From: Methanobrevibacter oralis
GTDB taxonomy: Archaea; Methanobacteriota; Methanobacteria; Methanobacteriales; Methanobacteriaceae
NCBI RefSeq assembly: GCF_001639275.1
Contig: NZ_LWMU01000103.1
Location: forward strand, 1-64,000
Direction of reading: 5' to 3'
Length of the DNA: 64,000 nucleotides
Below the pieces are notes generated by a model. That model saw nothing but the letters and a program-made list of their open reading frames with translations. It was not told where the DNA came from and did not search any database. A program made the position numbers and the translations under genes. Shown here piece by piece: positions 8,584 to 17,634 of the stretch. Every line of letters starts with the position of its first letter. Position 1 is the first letter of the stretch.

Positions 8584-9594
8584 ATGTTCAATGTCAAGAG
8601 AGAGGGTAATGAAACCCGTAAATTATCTTATAAAGATAATAATTGTATTGGATGTAGTATATGTGTGGATGTATGCCCTACTAATTCTTTAAGAACAGGC
8701 CCAATTGTGCCTATTGCAAGAGGATTAATTGAAATGGATTTAATTTCAATAAATTCTAATTCTTGTGTTTTATGTGGTTTATGTTCAACAGCTTGCCCAT
8801 TTGAGGCTTTAACATTGGAAATAAATGAGGAGAATATTAAAGATACAGGATTATATCCAATTTGGGATGTTGAATCTAAAGTTAATGATGAAGAGTGTAT
8901 TTACTGTGGAAGATGTTATTCTGCATGTCCTCGTGATGCAATACTTTTTGAAAGAATCCTTCCAAATCCTCAGGAATTAGTTAGGGGTGAAATTACAATA
9001 GATGATGAAAAATGTATTTATTGTGCATTTTGTGAGGAGTTGTGTCCAGCACAAGCTATTTCAATTAAAGAAATTCCAGGATTCACTAATGATAAATTAA
9101 ATAAAACTATTGATGTTGATTTATCAAGATGTGTCTTTTGTGGGGTATGTAAGAGAGTATGTCCTCAAGATGCAATTATGGAAGTTTGTTCTACATGCAT
9201 GATGCATGATGAAATTAAAGTTCCTGAAATAACTGGAAATACATTTATTACTGAAAGTTCTTGTGTAAATTGTTCATGGTGTTTGGAAGTTTGCCCTGTT
9301 GATGCAATTAATGTTACAAAACCATTTGAAGGTACTTTAGAATTAGTTGAAACTGATGAAAAAATATGTAAACATAATTCTTGTCATGCTTGCATAGATG
9401 TTTGTCCATGTAATGCAATTGAACTAATTGATGAAAAAGCAGTAGTTAATCTTGATTTCTGTAACTTGTGTGGGACTTGTGTTATTGCATGTCCACAAAA
9501 TATCAGGGTGTTATCTAGAACTAGTATGAAATTGAATAATATTAATTCTGAATCATGGAATGAAATTTTAAACAGCTTATTAGTTAGTAAATAG
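8584..9594 (+). CDS. Polyferredoxin with eight [4Fe-4S] motifs (FwdF-like)
   Basis: This 336-aa protein consists almost entirely of ferredoxin repeats. Eight cysteine motifs can be read: CIGCSICVDVCP, CVLCGLCSTACP, CIYCGRCYSACP, CIYCAFCEELCP, CVFCGVCKRVCP, CVNCSWCLEVCP, CHACIDVCP with an upstream Cys, and CNLCGTCVIACP. Size and cluster number match the formylmethanofuran dehydrogenase polyferredoxin FwdF; MvhB and EhbK carry more clusters. No fwd genes lie nearby, so it may serve another redox complex. It forms an operon with the preceding small ferredoxin, and its stop codon lies inside a terminator-like hairpin. Confidence 0.85.
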   Translation: MFNVKREGNETRKLSYKDNNCIGCSICVDVCPTNSLRTGPIVPIARGLIEMDLISINSNSCVLCGLCSTACPFEALTLEINEENIKDTGLYPIWDVESKVNDEECIYCGRCYSACPRDAILFERILPNPQELVRGEITIDDEKCIYCAFCEELCPAQAISIKEIPGFTNDKLNKTIDVDLSRCVFCGVCKRVCPQDAIMEVCSTCMMHDEIKVPEITGNTFITESSCVNCSWCLEVCPVDAINVTKPFEGTLELVETDEKICKHNSCHACIDVCPCNAIELIDEKAVVNLDFCNLCGTCVIACPQNIRVLSRTSMKLNNINSESWNEILNSLLVSK

Positions 9595-9612
9595 AGAGAT
9601 AACTTCTCTCTA
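9592..9612. terminator. Hairpin terminator between convergent genes
   Basis: TAGAGAGA (9592-9599), loop TAACT, and TCTCTCTA (9605-9612) form a perfect 8-bp hairpin that begins with the polyferredoxin stop codon and is followed by a T-rich stretch. The stop of the leftward prepilin gene lies at 9613-9615, so the element could serve both directions. Confidence 0.55.
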
Positions 9613-9792
9613 TTATAATTTATTTATTAAATAATTTCTTTGTTGATTTAACAATTTTTCAAAGCTATTTTGTGCATTTATTGTTATATTAGTAATATAG
9701 CTTCCAACAAATAGTACGATTACTATTAATCCTCCAACTATTAATATTAATTCTGCACTGCTTTGTCCTTTTGAATCTATTTTTCTATACAT
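9613..9792 (-). CDS. Class III signal peptide (archaellin/EppA-type) prepilin, 59 aa
   Basis: This short gene reads MYRKIDSKG/QSSAELILIVGGLIVIVLF and continues to a stop at 9613-9615. It has the basic leader, the Gly-Gln cleavage point, the QSSAE glutamate and the hydrophobic helix that define class III (DUF361-type) prepilins processed by EppA-like peptidases in methanogens. The mature protein would be about 50 residues, essentially one pilin helix plus a short tail. Its ATG overlaps the end of the upstream prepilin by 8 nt, so the two are translationally coupled and probably build the same surface filament or complex. Confidence 0.8.
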   Translation of the reverse strand: MYRKIDSKGQSSAELILIVGGLIVIVLFVGSYITNITINAQNSFEKLLNQQRNYLINKL

Positions 9793-9991
9793 GGGTTCGG
9801 TTGTCTAAAATGGTGTTTCTAACATCTATTATGTCATCTTTTGCTTTTAAACTTGTATCACTTGTTTCCATATAAGATCTATATATTGTTAAAGCAAATA
9901 AAGCTATTACTAACACGCCTCCGAATAATAAAATGTATTCTGCAGCTCCTTGTCCCGATTTTTCTGTGATGATTGTTTTCAAAATTTTCAT
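9785..9991 (-). CDS. Class III signal peptide (archaellin/EppA-type) prepilin
   Basis: This 68-aa protein starts MKILKTIITEKSG/QGAAEYILLFGG, with a basic leader, Gly-Gln cleavage site, conserved Glu at +5 and a ~20-residue hydrophobic helix. These are the features of archaeal class III prepilins. The start at 9991 is chosen over the ATG at 10003, because the GGGTGA just upstream of 9991 is then a proper ribosome binding site. The mature protein has a short polar C-terminus and no cysteines. It is paired with a second, smaller prepilin downstream. Confidence 0.82.
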   Translation of the reverse strand: MKILKTIITEKSGQGAAEYILLFGGVLVIALFALTIYRSYMETSDTSLKAKDDIIDVRNTILDNRTHV

Positions 9992-10180
9992 ATTTTCACC
10001 CATATTTATTATGGGTTTTCCATTATATTAATATTACTATTTATTAAAAAAGTAATACATTTTCTTATTTTCGATATTTGCTTCTTATTTCATTGTTTTA
10101 TCAGTTATATTTATAAATAATTTAAAATATAATCTATTATTAGTTTAATAATAGAGTGATAATTTTATAAGGGTGAAATC

Positions 10181-11350
10181 GTGGGGAATAAATCAAAATT
10201 AATTTCAGGAATTATTTTATTTGCAATTGGTGTTATAATTGCATATGAAACAGTAGTATATAATTTGTTAGATATTTTATTAATTATTGGTTTTATTATA
10301 GCAATGGTTGGTATTGTATTTGTTATCGTTTATTTTGTTGATAATAATGCAGATAGAACTAATAATATTTTAAAAGAATTTTTAGATTCAAATCAGATTA
10401 ATTCTGATGTTTTTCCGAGATTTGAAAGGTCTAATAATTCTAATGAAGGACCTTTAAAAATTCACAGACAATATGATGAGTATAATGATGATGAGTATAA
10501 AGAATTAAATGTTGAAGATTATCAAGTTTCTCACGAGAACAATGGATCTTCTTTCAGTGATTTTTTCACAGCTCAAGAAGAGAATCCTAAAGCAGTATTG
10601 AGGGTTAATAAACAAAAAGAAAAAGAAGTTGATTTAGATAATCAACTTGATTTCACGCCATATTATGGAAAACCACTAAAAGTCACTCGTGCTCCTAAAA
10701 AGCGTAGTACACGTACTATTAATGATAATATTCAATATAGTGATAGAGAATCTGGAATTCAACGTGCTTTAACACAAAACGATGAAAGTATTAACACTAA
10801 TCCTGCTGTTGAAGAGATTGTTCCTGAACATAGAGAAATTAAAATTGATTTAAATAATCCAGAAAGTTTACCTGTTCCTAGATCCCTTAAAGGAAATATT
10901 ATCACTGATGAAGGATTATTATCTACTGAAGAAGCATTTGATCAATTGTCTTTCCAAATTAATAAAGAATTGATGTTAGAAATTCCTTCATTAAATGAAT
11001 TATCTGATAGGTTTTTATCCCATGTTCCTACTATTTATTCAAGAGTTATTATAAGTGAATTTAATTTATCTGACATGTCATACACATTTTTAATATCCTC
11101 TCTTTTAAAACAAGGAGTTCATATTAAAACAGTTCCTAAAGTATATTCTACTAATTTAATAACAGATGATTCTTATGCAATGATTATTTCTCAAGGTCAA
11201 GATAATGAAGAATATGGGGCTATTTTCAATGATAGAATTTCTATTTCTAATATTAGGGCTGATTTTGAAAAAACTTGGAATATAGCTTCTAATTTAGATG
11301 AAGAATTTATCATGAACAGTATGCAAGGTGGCGTTAACTATGGAAATTAG
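10181..11350 (+). CDS. Membrane-anchored protein of unknown function
   Basis: This 389-aa protein has two adjacent N-terminal transmembrane helices (residues ~5-22 and ~28-52). A long charged, probably disordered linker with Asp/Asn/Glu-rich stretches and a basic patch (RAPKKRSTRT) follows. The folded C-terminal region spans ~residues 225-385. Its end (YGAIFNDRISISNIRADFEKTWNIAS) resembles the tail of PLD-like or TrmB-type sensor domains, but no catalytic HxK motif is seen, so a binding role is more likely. The GTG start follows a strong GGGTGA site. Its last codons overlap the MBL hydrolase gene by 11 nt, indicating co-expression. Confidence 0.6.
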   Translation: MGNKSKLISGIILFAIGVIIAYETVVYNLLDILLIIGFIIAMVGIVFVIVYFVDNNADRTNNILKEFLDSNQINSDVFPRFERSNNSNEGPLKIHRQYDEYNDDEYKELNVEDYQVSHENNGSSFSDFFTAQEENPKAVLRVNKQKEKEVDLDNQLDFTPYYGKPLKVTRAPKKRSTRTINDNIQYSDRESGIQRALTQNDESINTNPAVEEIVPEHREIKIDLNNPESLPVPRSLKGNIITDEGLLSTEEAFDQLSFQINKELMLEIPSLNELSDRFLSHVPTIYSRVIISEFNLSDMSYTFLISSLLKQGVHIKTVPKVYSTNLITDDSYAMIISQGQDNEEYGAIFNDRISISNIRADFEKTWNIASNLDEEFIMNSMQGGVNYGN

Positions 11351-12044
11351 ATGGTTAGGTCATTCTGCATTTGAAATAATTAGTGATGATAATGTTAAAA
11401 TATTAATTGATCCTTTTATAAGCAATAATCCTACTTGTCAAATTCCTATTGAGGAGTTAAATCCAGATATAATTTTACTTACTCATGGTCATTCTGATCA
11501 TTTTGGAGATGCAATGGAAATTTCTAATTTAACTAATGCACCTATAGCATGTATTCATGAAATTTCATTATTTTTATCAAAACAAGGTATAAGAAATATT
11601 AGTATGAATATTGGAGGATCATTTGTATTTAGAAATATTAAATTTACAATGCTCGAAGCTAAGCATTCGTCAGATATTGATGTTGTAGAAGAAGTAGTTC
11701 CAGGTGGAGTTGCAGCTAGTTTTTTAATTACCTTTGAAGATGGAACTAAAATATTCCATGCAGGAGATACTGGATTATTTAAAGATATGAAGGATATTAT
11801 TGGAGATATTTATAAGCCAGATATTGTGATGGTCCCAATAGGTGATAAATTTACAATGGGTCCATTTGAAGCAGCTTTAGCTTCAATGTGGTTAAATCCA
11901 AAAGTAGTTATTCCAATGCATTATAATACTTTCCCACCTATTGAACAAGATCCAGCTATTTTTGCTAACTTTGTTAGTCAATTTAATCCAAATATTGATG
12001 TTGTTGTAATGAATTCTGGTGAATATTTCGATTTTAAAGATTAA
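11340..12044 (+). CDS. Metallo-beta-lactamase fold metal-dependent hydrolase (UPF0173 family)
   Basis: This 234-aa protein starts MEIRWLGHSAFEI, typical of UPF0173/YtkL-like hydrolases. The dinuclear metal motif is LTHGHSDHFGD (HxHxDH). Further ligands appear as KHSSD, FHAGDTG and MHYNTFPP. The ATG at 11340 is preferred to an upstream in-frame GTG, because AAGGTGG then lies 8 nt upstream and the N-terminus matches the family. The physiological substrate of this family is unknown. The gene overlaps the preceding membrane protein by 11 nt and converges on rqcH with a 4-nt overlap. Confidence 0.85.
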   Translation: MEIRWLGHSAFEIISDDNVKILIDPFISNNPTCQIPIEELNPDIILLTHGHSDHFGDAMEISNLTNAPIACIHEISLFLSKQGIRNISMNIGGSFVFRNIKFTMLEAKHSSDIDVVEEVVPGGVAASFLITFEDGTKIFHAGDTGLFKDMKDIIGDIYKPDIVMVPIGDKFTMGPFEAALASMWLNPKVVIPMHYNTFPPIEQDPAIFANFVSQFNPNIDVVVMNSGEYFDFKD

Positions 12045-14047
12045 TTTTTTTCGTATTTTTTTCTTTGATGGTATTCTTCATCAATATCACATTTTCCAGA
12101 AGGTAAAACTCTTATAATATCATCAAGAGTTAATATGTCATTTTCATTTATTTTATGAAGTATTTTTTTAGCTATTGCTTCTTTTTTAGTATAACCTGGT
12201 TTTATAACAATATAATTTTGGCAATGAGATTCAACTGATTCAATTGGACCAACCATAATTCTTTTTCCTTCATAATCAACAATACCAATTGCTAATTTTA
12301 CTTTTGCACTACGAATATAGTTACGATGTCCTCGTATAATAAATGATCCTTTTTTTACAAATTCTCCTGCTTCAGGTGTTTTTGAAACTTGTTCTGGATG
12401 AACCCAGTAAACATCTTGAGTAGAAAAACCTTTTGACCAAGCGGATGAAAATGAGGCTGCAAACTCTCCGGATTCTTTAATGACTTGGTCAGTTAATTCT
12501 TGTTTATTTAATTTTATTACTGTTGATGATGCACCATGTATATCGGCGTGTAAATAAATGTCATTTGTTTCTAAATATTTTTTTACAATCATCTCATTGC
12601 TGTTTGCATCACGTCCAGCAATAACTAAGAACCCTTCTGATGAGATAAACCATCTTAATTTTTCATACCATTTAAAATTTTTCTTAACTCTTTTTTTAGG
12701 AGTAGTTATGTTTTCCATTGCTATGTCTTTTTTAGTTTTGATTTTTTCTAATTGTTTTTTAGTGTTTTCAATAGCTATTAACGCACCTTTTCTCTTTCTT
12801 TTTGCTTTTTTAGCTTTTTCATAGTAAACTTCAGCATTTTCAGGTATGGTAAGTTTTGGATTGATATCAATTTTTGTATTATTAATATTTAATGTTAAAA
12901 CACCCATTTTATCAATTGATTCATAAATTTGAGCATCTTGCATTCCATTTTTTTTAGCTTTTTTTAAGGTTTTTCCAATTTCATTAAAAGAATAGTCCTT
13001 ACTCCTTGCTGAGTTAACAGTAGAAACCATATTTTCAATACTTGTGTAATTAGAATAAATTAATTCTCCTTTATATTGGCTTTCTTCAATTGTTTTAGCA
13101 AAATTATCGAGTGTCTCTTGTTGTAACTTTAATCTTTTTTCGAATTTATTTACTTTTTTATTCCAAGCTGCTTCTTTCACATCTTTTATTCCAGTATTTA
13201 TTTTTTTAGAATAAAATTCATCACAAGCTTCATTAAAACTATCATAATATTTTTTTTCAAAATCCTTGTATTTTACCAAATCAAGAGCAATAACATCTTC
13301 TTTTCCATATTTTTTAACTATTTGTGCTTTTACAGATTTATTTTTTAAATTATCAAATAATTTTTTAAATTCCTTGTAAATGATAGTTTTTTGTGAATCG
13401 GTTAATTTGGAGTTTGGAGTATTTTTATCAATTTTTTCAAAATTATTAGCTCTTTCAATAATTTCTTCTGCATATAAACTTCCAAGTCCATTTCTTGCAA
13501 GTGTTCTAACAACATCACTCTCATTATCATTAAATAGTTCTTTAAATTTCCTTTCTGTAATGCTTATTGGATTAATTCCACGTTCTTCAGGGAATACATA
13601 TTTTTTTTTAGAGCTAATGTTTCTACTACTTAATTGTTTTCGTTTAAGGGGTAATATTATGTTATTTTCATCATCTAAAAGAATTATATTTCCTTTGTCA
13701 AATAATTCTACAATGATTGTGTATATTTTATCTTTTTTGACTTTAATTTCAATGACACGATCAAAATTATGTTGAGTAATACTAACTACATTTGCTCCTT
13801 TTATTCTTTTTCTTAAAAGCATAGGGAAAGTAGGTGGTGTTGTTGGATTTTCAAGAGGATATTGGCTAGTATGTATTCTAGATCCACATTGCATTACTAA
13901 ATCGATTCTACCAGTTCCAGGAACATGAAATCTTATTACAACAATATCATTAGTAGGTTGAAAGGATTTATCAACTCTTGCACCACTTAATAAATTATTT
14001 AGTTCATCACTTATTGTGTAAACATCTACATTAGACATAGCTTTCAT
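12041..14047 (-). CDS. rqcH: RqcH/NEMF (Rqc2) family ribosome quality-control protein
   Basis: This 668-aa protein has the NFACT layout. The N-terminal NFACT-N domain (~1-200) starts SNVDVYTISDELNNLL. A long Lys/Glu-rich coiled-coil middle spans ~270-450, and the NFACT-R domain lies at ~455-590 (FKWYEKLRWFISSEGFLVI, YLHADIHGASS). Family members bind 60S/50S subunits that carry stalled peptidyl-tRNA and add C-terminal Ala tails. The Asp-Arg pair needed for tailing in bacterial RqcH and yeast Rqc2 appears here as D96-R97 in HNFDRVIEI. The start follows an AGGTG site. The tail end converges with the MBL hydrolase. Confidence 0.87.
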   Translation of the reverse strand: MKAMSNVDVYTISDELNNLLSGARVDKSFQPTNDIVVIRFHVPGTGRIDLVMQCGSRIHTSQYPLENPTTPPTFPMLLRKRIKGANVVSITQHNFDRVIEIKVKKDKIYTIIVELFDKGNIILLDDENNIILPLKRKQLSSRNISSKKKYVFPEERGINPISITERKFKELFNDNESDVVRTLARNGLGSLYAEEIIERANNFEKIDKNTPNSKLTDSQKTIIYKEFKKLFDNLKNKSVKAQIVKKYGKEDVIALDLVKYKDFEKKYYDSFNEACDEFYSKKINTGIKDVKEAAWNKKVNKFEKRLKLQQETLDNFAKTIEESQYKGELIYSNYTSIENMVSTVNSARSKDYSFNEIGKTLKKAKKNGMQDAQIYESIDKMGVLTLNINNTKIDINPKLTIPENAEVYYEKAKKAKRKRKGALIAIENTKKQLEKIKTKKDIAMENITTPKKRVKKNFKWYEKLRWFISSEGFLVIAGRDANSNEMIVKKYLETNDIYLHADIHGASSTVIKLNKQELTDQVIKESGEFAASFSSAWSKGFSTQDVYWVHPEQVSKTPEAGEFVKKGSFIIRGHRNYIRSAKVKLAIGIVDYEGKRIMVGPIESVESHCQNYIVIKPGYTKKEAIAKKILHKINENDILTLDDIIRVLPSGKCDIDEEYHQRKKYEKN

Positions 14048-14133
14048 TTAAACACCTTTCAAATATCAAAACTTTAATATATAATTAATTGTAAATTAAT
14101 ATTAATATATTTAATTTATAATGGAGGATATTA

Positions 14134-14406
14134 ATGGACGCAACTGTTAAAGTTACATGTATTCATATTTTATTTGGTCTTATTGCGAGTCTTATTTCAA
14201 CCGCTTTAACTTTAGGTTGGTTTGGATTTAAAAATGATGTTTTTGCATTTTTTGCTGCATTAATCATCCTATATGGAGTAGGTAAACTTGCTCAAAAGGT
14301 AGCTCACGGAGAAATCTCCGGAACTAGCCAATGGGTATGGGATGGAATTTTACCGTTCTATTTTATGTGGGTTATTTGTTATACATTATTTACAATGTAT
14401 TTATAA
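14134..14406 (+). CDS. Small membrane protein (EMC6-like?)
   Basis: This 90-aa protein has about three hydrophobic segments (residues ~6-30, ~35-53 and ~68-90), with a conserved-looking loop (AQKVAHGEISGTSQWVWDGILPF). Its length and three-helix layout fit the archaeal proteins annotated as EMC6-like, which may act with the DUF106/EMC3-like insertase encoded at 37460-38050. That link is inference from topology only. A GGAGG-type site precedes the ATG. It overlaps the convergent DUF2070 gene by 6 nt. Confidence 0.6.
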   Translation: MDATVKVTCIHILFGLIASLISTALTLGWFGFKNDVFAFFAALIILYGVGKLAQKVAHGEISGTSQWVWDGILPFYFMWVICYTLFTMYL

Positions 14407-16221
14407 TCCTGTTTCGAATATCCAAATAAATACTATTATTAATGCAGTAATTAATAAAACTGGAGCTATAATTTTACTTACTGCAACTACTGAGCTAATT
14501 GTTGAGATTAGTTCTGTTGAATGTGTTGGACCGAATGTGTTTAAATTTTTAATTTTTTTAGTTCCAGTTCCAACTTCAACCTCTTCTAAATCATTTATAG
14601 CTTCATTAATACTTATTTTTATATATTCGATAATTTCTTCTCTTTTTTCAATTCCAATTGGATTATATCCTCTGGATAATGTATTAACACTATGAGTATC
14701 AGTAGTCATAACTTCAATTTCATCAATTTCTAAATCTTTAACTGCATCTATTATTTCTTGTCTAAATCCAATTTCCATATTATTTGCATCAAATAAGACA
14801 TATGCAGTTCTTTGATTATCTACTTCAATAATCATGGTTTTTATACCGCTATCTCCAACACCTTTTTGTTTATCAAGAGTCTTCATTTCATCTTCAAAGC
14901 AACCAACTTTGATAGAATATTTTTCTTGATTTGAATCAATTTTATCAATTGCATCAATTAAATGGAATACTTCAGCATTACCAGGTAATACCTCTCCACT
15001 TTCTTCTGTAAAAGAATTATGGCAATCAACAATCACAGAATCTTTAATATTGCACTTACTCCTACTTTGAGTCATCATTGTAAGACCAACACCGAATTCA
15101 ATGTCATCACTTCCTTCAGGTGCAAAAGTAGATAATATTACCATTCCTTCGTTGAAAAATTGAACTCCAATGTTTGCTTTTTCAGCTGAATATCTAATAA
15201 ATTTACTTGCACTTTTTGAATATTCAACATCTTCTAAGCCATTTTTTATTGCTTTTTCAATTTTATCAATTTCTGATACAGCTATTGGATTAAAATCATG
15301 TGTTGAAGGTCCATGAGCAACCATTGTAAAATTATCAAATTTATTTGCAAGTATTGTAGGCATATTAGACCCACCAAGATTTCCTAATGGTCCTGGATGA
15401 ACAGATGGTGAAATAAATAATGATTTAATTCCATTTTCAGTTTTAAAACTTACAAAAGTAACGATTGTATCAATAGCTTCGCTCATGTTTTCAAATAATC
15501 CTTCAAGAGAATTAGATCCTTCATTAATATGTGCAATAAATAAACTTAATAAATCTAAAACTCCAATACTTAAATTCTTTTTAAATGGGGAAGCAATAAT
15601 TCTAATAAAAGCATAAATGGCTGCTATAAAAATTATTCCAGCAATTATTACTTTCAATGTTATTTGAAGAATTAATGATCCTACGAAAATAGTATCAGTA
15701 GTTAAAAATAAAACTAAAACAAACATTGCAATTATTAATAATGGTTGAACTAAACCAGTAGTAGCTGCTTTTACAAATCTAACTTTAGCTGTAGTCCAAA
15801 AAACAAGAGTGTTAAATCCATAAACTAATACACAACCAAATAAAATAAAATTAATGTATAAAGTTTGATGGAGTATTTTAGAGATAAATCCTCCTATTAT
15901 CATCAATATACATAATGCAGTCATAGAAAGAAATGATAAAAACATTGAATGTTTTATTTTAAGATTAATTCCATGAAGTCCACTTATCACCTGTTGGTTT
16001 ATTGCACCACTCATAACTGAACTTAATCCAAATACAATTAATCCAAGTAATCCCCCATAGATTAGATTTTCTAAAGATCCCATATTTTCAAGTGGTTGTA
16101 TTGAAAAATATATGAGACTACTTATAAAACTCACAATAGCAATTAATAAAATTGATTTTTCAGTTTTTGGCAGAGTTGTGATATATTTTGACAATCCTGC
16201 GACACTACTCATACTCGACAT
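14401..16221 (-). CDS. DUF2070 family multi-pass membrane protein
   Basis: This 606-aa protein has seven or so transmembrane helices in the first ~215 residues, a large cytoplasmic domain (~220-560) and one C-terminal helix (IIAPVLLITALIIVFIWIF). The soluble part contains SPSVHPGPLGNLGGSNMP, VAHGPSTHDFNP and TTDTHSVN motifs, rich in His/Asp and reminiscent of metal binding. The architecture matches archaeal DUF2070. Function is unknown. The start at 16221 is used because GAGG at 16228-16231 gives it a well-spaced ribosome site; an ATG four codons upstream would not have one. Confidence 0.8.
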   Translation of the reverse strand: MSSMSSVAGLSKYITTLPKTEKSILLIAIVSFISSLIYFSIQPLENMGSLENLIYGGLLGLIVFGLSSVMSGAINQQVISGLHGINLKIKHSMFLSFLSMTALCILMIIGGFISKILHQTLYINFILFGCVLVYGFNTLVFWTTAKVRFVKAATTGLVQPLLIIAMFVLVLFLTTDTIFVGSLILQITLKVIIAGIIFIAAIYAFIRIIASPFKKNLSIGVLDLLSLFIAHINEGSNSLEGLFENMSEAIDTIVTFVSFKTENGIKSLFISPSVHPGPLGNLGGSNMPTILANKFDNFTMVAHGPSTHDFNPIAVSEIDKIEKAIKNGLEDVEYSKSASKFIRYSAEKANIGVQFFNEGMVILSTFAPEGSDDIEFGVGLTMMTQSRSKCNIKDSVIVDCHNSFTEESGEVLPGNAEVFHLIDAIDKIDSNQEKYSIKVGCFEDEMKTLDKQKGVGDSGIKTMIIEVDNQRTAYVLFDANNMEIGFRQEIIDAVKDLEIDEIEVMTTDTHSVNTLSRGYNPIGIEKREEIIEYIKISINEAINDLEEVEVGTGTKKIKNLNTFGPTHSTELISTISSVVAVSKIIAPVLLITALIIVFIWIFETGL

Positions 16222-16328
16222 AATTTTCCTCATTTAAATTATAGCAATAAATTTAATAAAGCTAAAAGTATTAATATATGTATAGATTTTTTATTTAATA
16301 AATATGTTTTCTTAAATAAGGTGTATGA

Positions 16329-16850
16329 ATGGAAAGAAAAATTAATGTTCCAGTTAAGGGTGAGAATTTAAGCAATCTTAAAGCTGGGGATGTTGTATAT
16401 TTAACTGGTAATATTTTAACTGCTCGTGATCAGGCTCATAAAAGAATTTTGGAAGAAGGTGCTCCGTTAGATATTGATGGTGCAGCTATTTTTCATGCAG
16501 GACCCATTATAACTGAAAAAGATGGTGAATATAATATGGTAGCTATTGGTCCTACCACTTCTATGCGAATGAATCCATATCAAAGCGATGTTATAAAAAT
16601 GGGGTCTAAAATCATAATTGGGAAGGGTGGAATGGATGATAGTGTAAGAGAAGCCTTAGTTAAACATAAAGCTATTTATGTAGTTGCTACTGGAGGTTGC
16701 GCTGCATTATATGTTGATTGTGTCGACGAAATAGAAAGTGTGAACTGGTTAGACTTAGGTATGCCTGAAGCTATGTGGAATTTAAAAGTAGTTGATTTTG
16801 GACCTCTTATTGTTGCAATGGATAGTCATGGTAATAGTTTATATGATTAA
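16329..16850 (+). CDS. Fumarate hydratase (class I) beta subunit
   Basis: This 173-aa protein matches the C-terminal/beta part of class I [4Fe-4S] fumarases and related tartrate dehydratases (KAGDVVYLTGNILTARDQAHKR, GPTTSMRMNPY, GKGGM, ATGGCAALY). In methanogens this half is a separate gene and works with an alpha subunit that carries the cluster. The reductive branch from oxaloacetate to 2-oxoglutarate uses the enzyme to interconvert malate and fumarate. The alpha subunit is not in this window. PycA, which makes the oxaloacetate, is encoded 3 kb downstream. Confidence 0.88.
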   Translation: MERKINVPVKGENLSNLKAGDVVYLTGNILTARDQAHKRILEEGAPLDIDGAAIFHAGPIITEKDGEYNMVAIGPTTSMRMNPYQSDVIKMGSKIIIGKGGMDDSVREALVKHKAIYVVATGGCAALYVDCVDEIESVNWLDLGMPEAMWNLKVVDFGPLIVAMDSHGNSLYD

Positions 16851-17304
16851 GTAATATCTTTAAAGCATATATTAGCTCATATCCTTTTTTTATATTATTA
16901 ATCGCTTTATCTATTGGTGGTTTTATTAAAGATAATACTAATACTAAAGTAAATATTATGTAGATGGGATTTAAAGACTATTAATTCATTATTAATTTGA
17001 TGATTTGCAAAAGATTATCTTATAAGAAATGGTAAAGTATAAATGTTATTTCAATGGAAAAATATTTATACAAAACGACAGTTTTTTTCCTTTAAGTATT
17101 AATAATGTGTTTAACTTAAATAAAAAAACTTAAAACTAAAACTTAAGAATTATTTATGAATATACTTGAAATTGTGATAAATACATTGTAATCAAGGATA
17201 AAAACCCCTATTATAGGAGATTGTTTAGTAAAGTTTCCACATATAGTGGAAGTGACTTTTAAAGAGTCATAGAAGTTAAATAAAAAATTTTGGGATGTGC
17301 AATA
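16851..17304 (+). promoter_or_regulatory. Intergenic region with promoter and three clustered dyads
   Basis: No credible gene lies in these 454 bp. A TATA box (AATATTTATACAAAA) sits near 17060-17074, implying a ~200-nt leader for the gene at 17305. Within that leader are three copies of AACTTAA near 17112-17148. A compact run of dyads follows: CCTATTATAGG (17207-17217), TTCCAC-ATATA-GTGGAA (17235-17251) and TGACT-N7-AGTCA (17253-17269). The last two could stack as tandem hairpins just before the ribosome site. A regulatory leader is possible. Confidence 0.4.
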
Positions 17305-17634
17305 ATGGCTGATATTAATGAAGTTGCAGAAAAAAAGTTGAAATCTAGAGTTAGAAAAATTAAAAAATGTATTAAAAGTGATGAAGAAAAAGAAAAATTC
17401 TTTAGTCAATTAGGAGCTTCTGTGGAAATATTTTTCCCTAATAAAAAACCAGAAGAACTTAGTGATAGTTTAGTCTTTTGGACAACTCCTGAAGGTAAAA
17501 TCACTTATGCTGAATATTCTTATGAAGAACCGGATAATGAAGAATTTGTATCAATACCCGTTTCTGAAAAAGATTTAAAAGCCTTTGCTGAGGCATTTAA
17601 TGGTTTTAAATTAGAATTAGATGACTCTGATTAA
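17305..17634 (+). CDS. Small conserved-looking protein of unknown function
   Basis: This 109-aa soluble acidic protein (MADINEVAEKKLKSRVRKIK...) is not recognised. The first ~40 residues are basic and helical; the rest is acidic with aromatic residues (VFWTTPEGKITYAEYSYEEP). The start at 17305 is preferred over an upstream TTG, because it lies after GGGATG and gives a natural N-terminus. It is directly followed, with overlap, by the SelA-like PLP enzyme, which suggests a functional partnership. A long structured leader precedes it. Confidence 0.65.
   Translation: MADINEVAEKKLKSRVRKIKKCIKSDEEKEKFFSQLGASVEIFFPNKKPEELSDSLVFWTTPEGKITYAEYSYEEPDNEEFVSIPVSEKDLKAFAEAFNGFKLELDDSD

Noticed and set aside
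16846-16963. Short hydrophobic frame without a start codon after the fumarase gene
   Set aside because: About 38 codons, no start codon or ribosome site; no evidence that it is a gene or a remnant of one.
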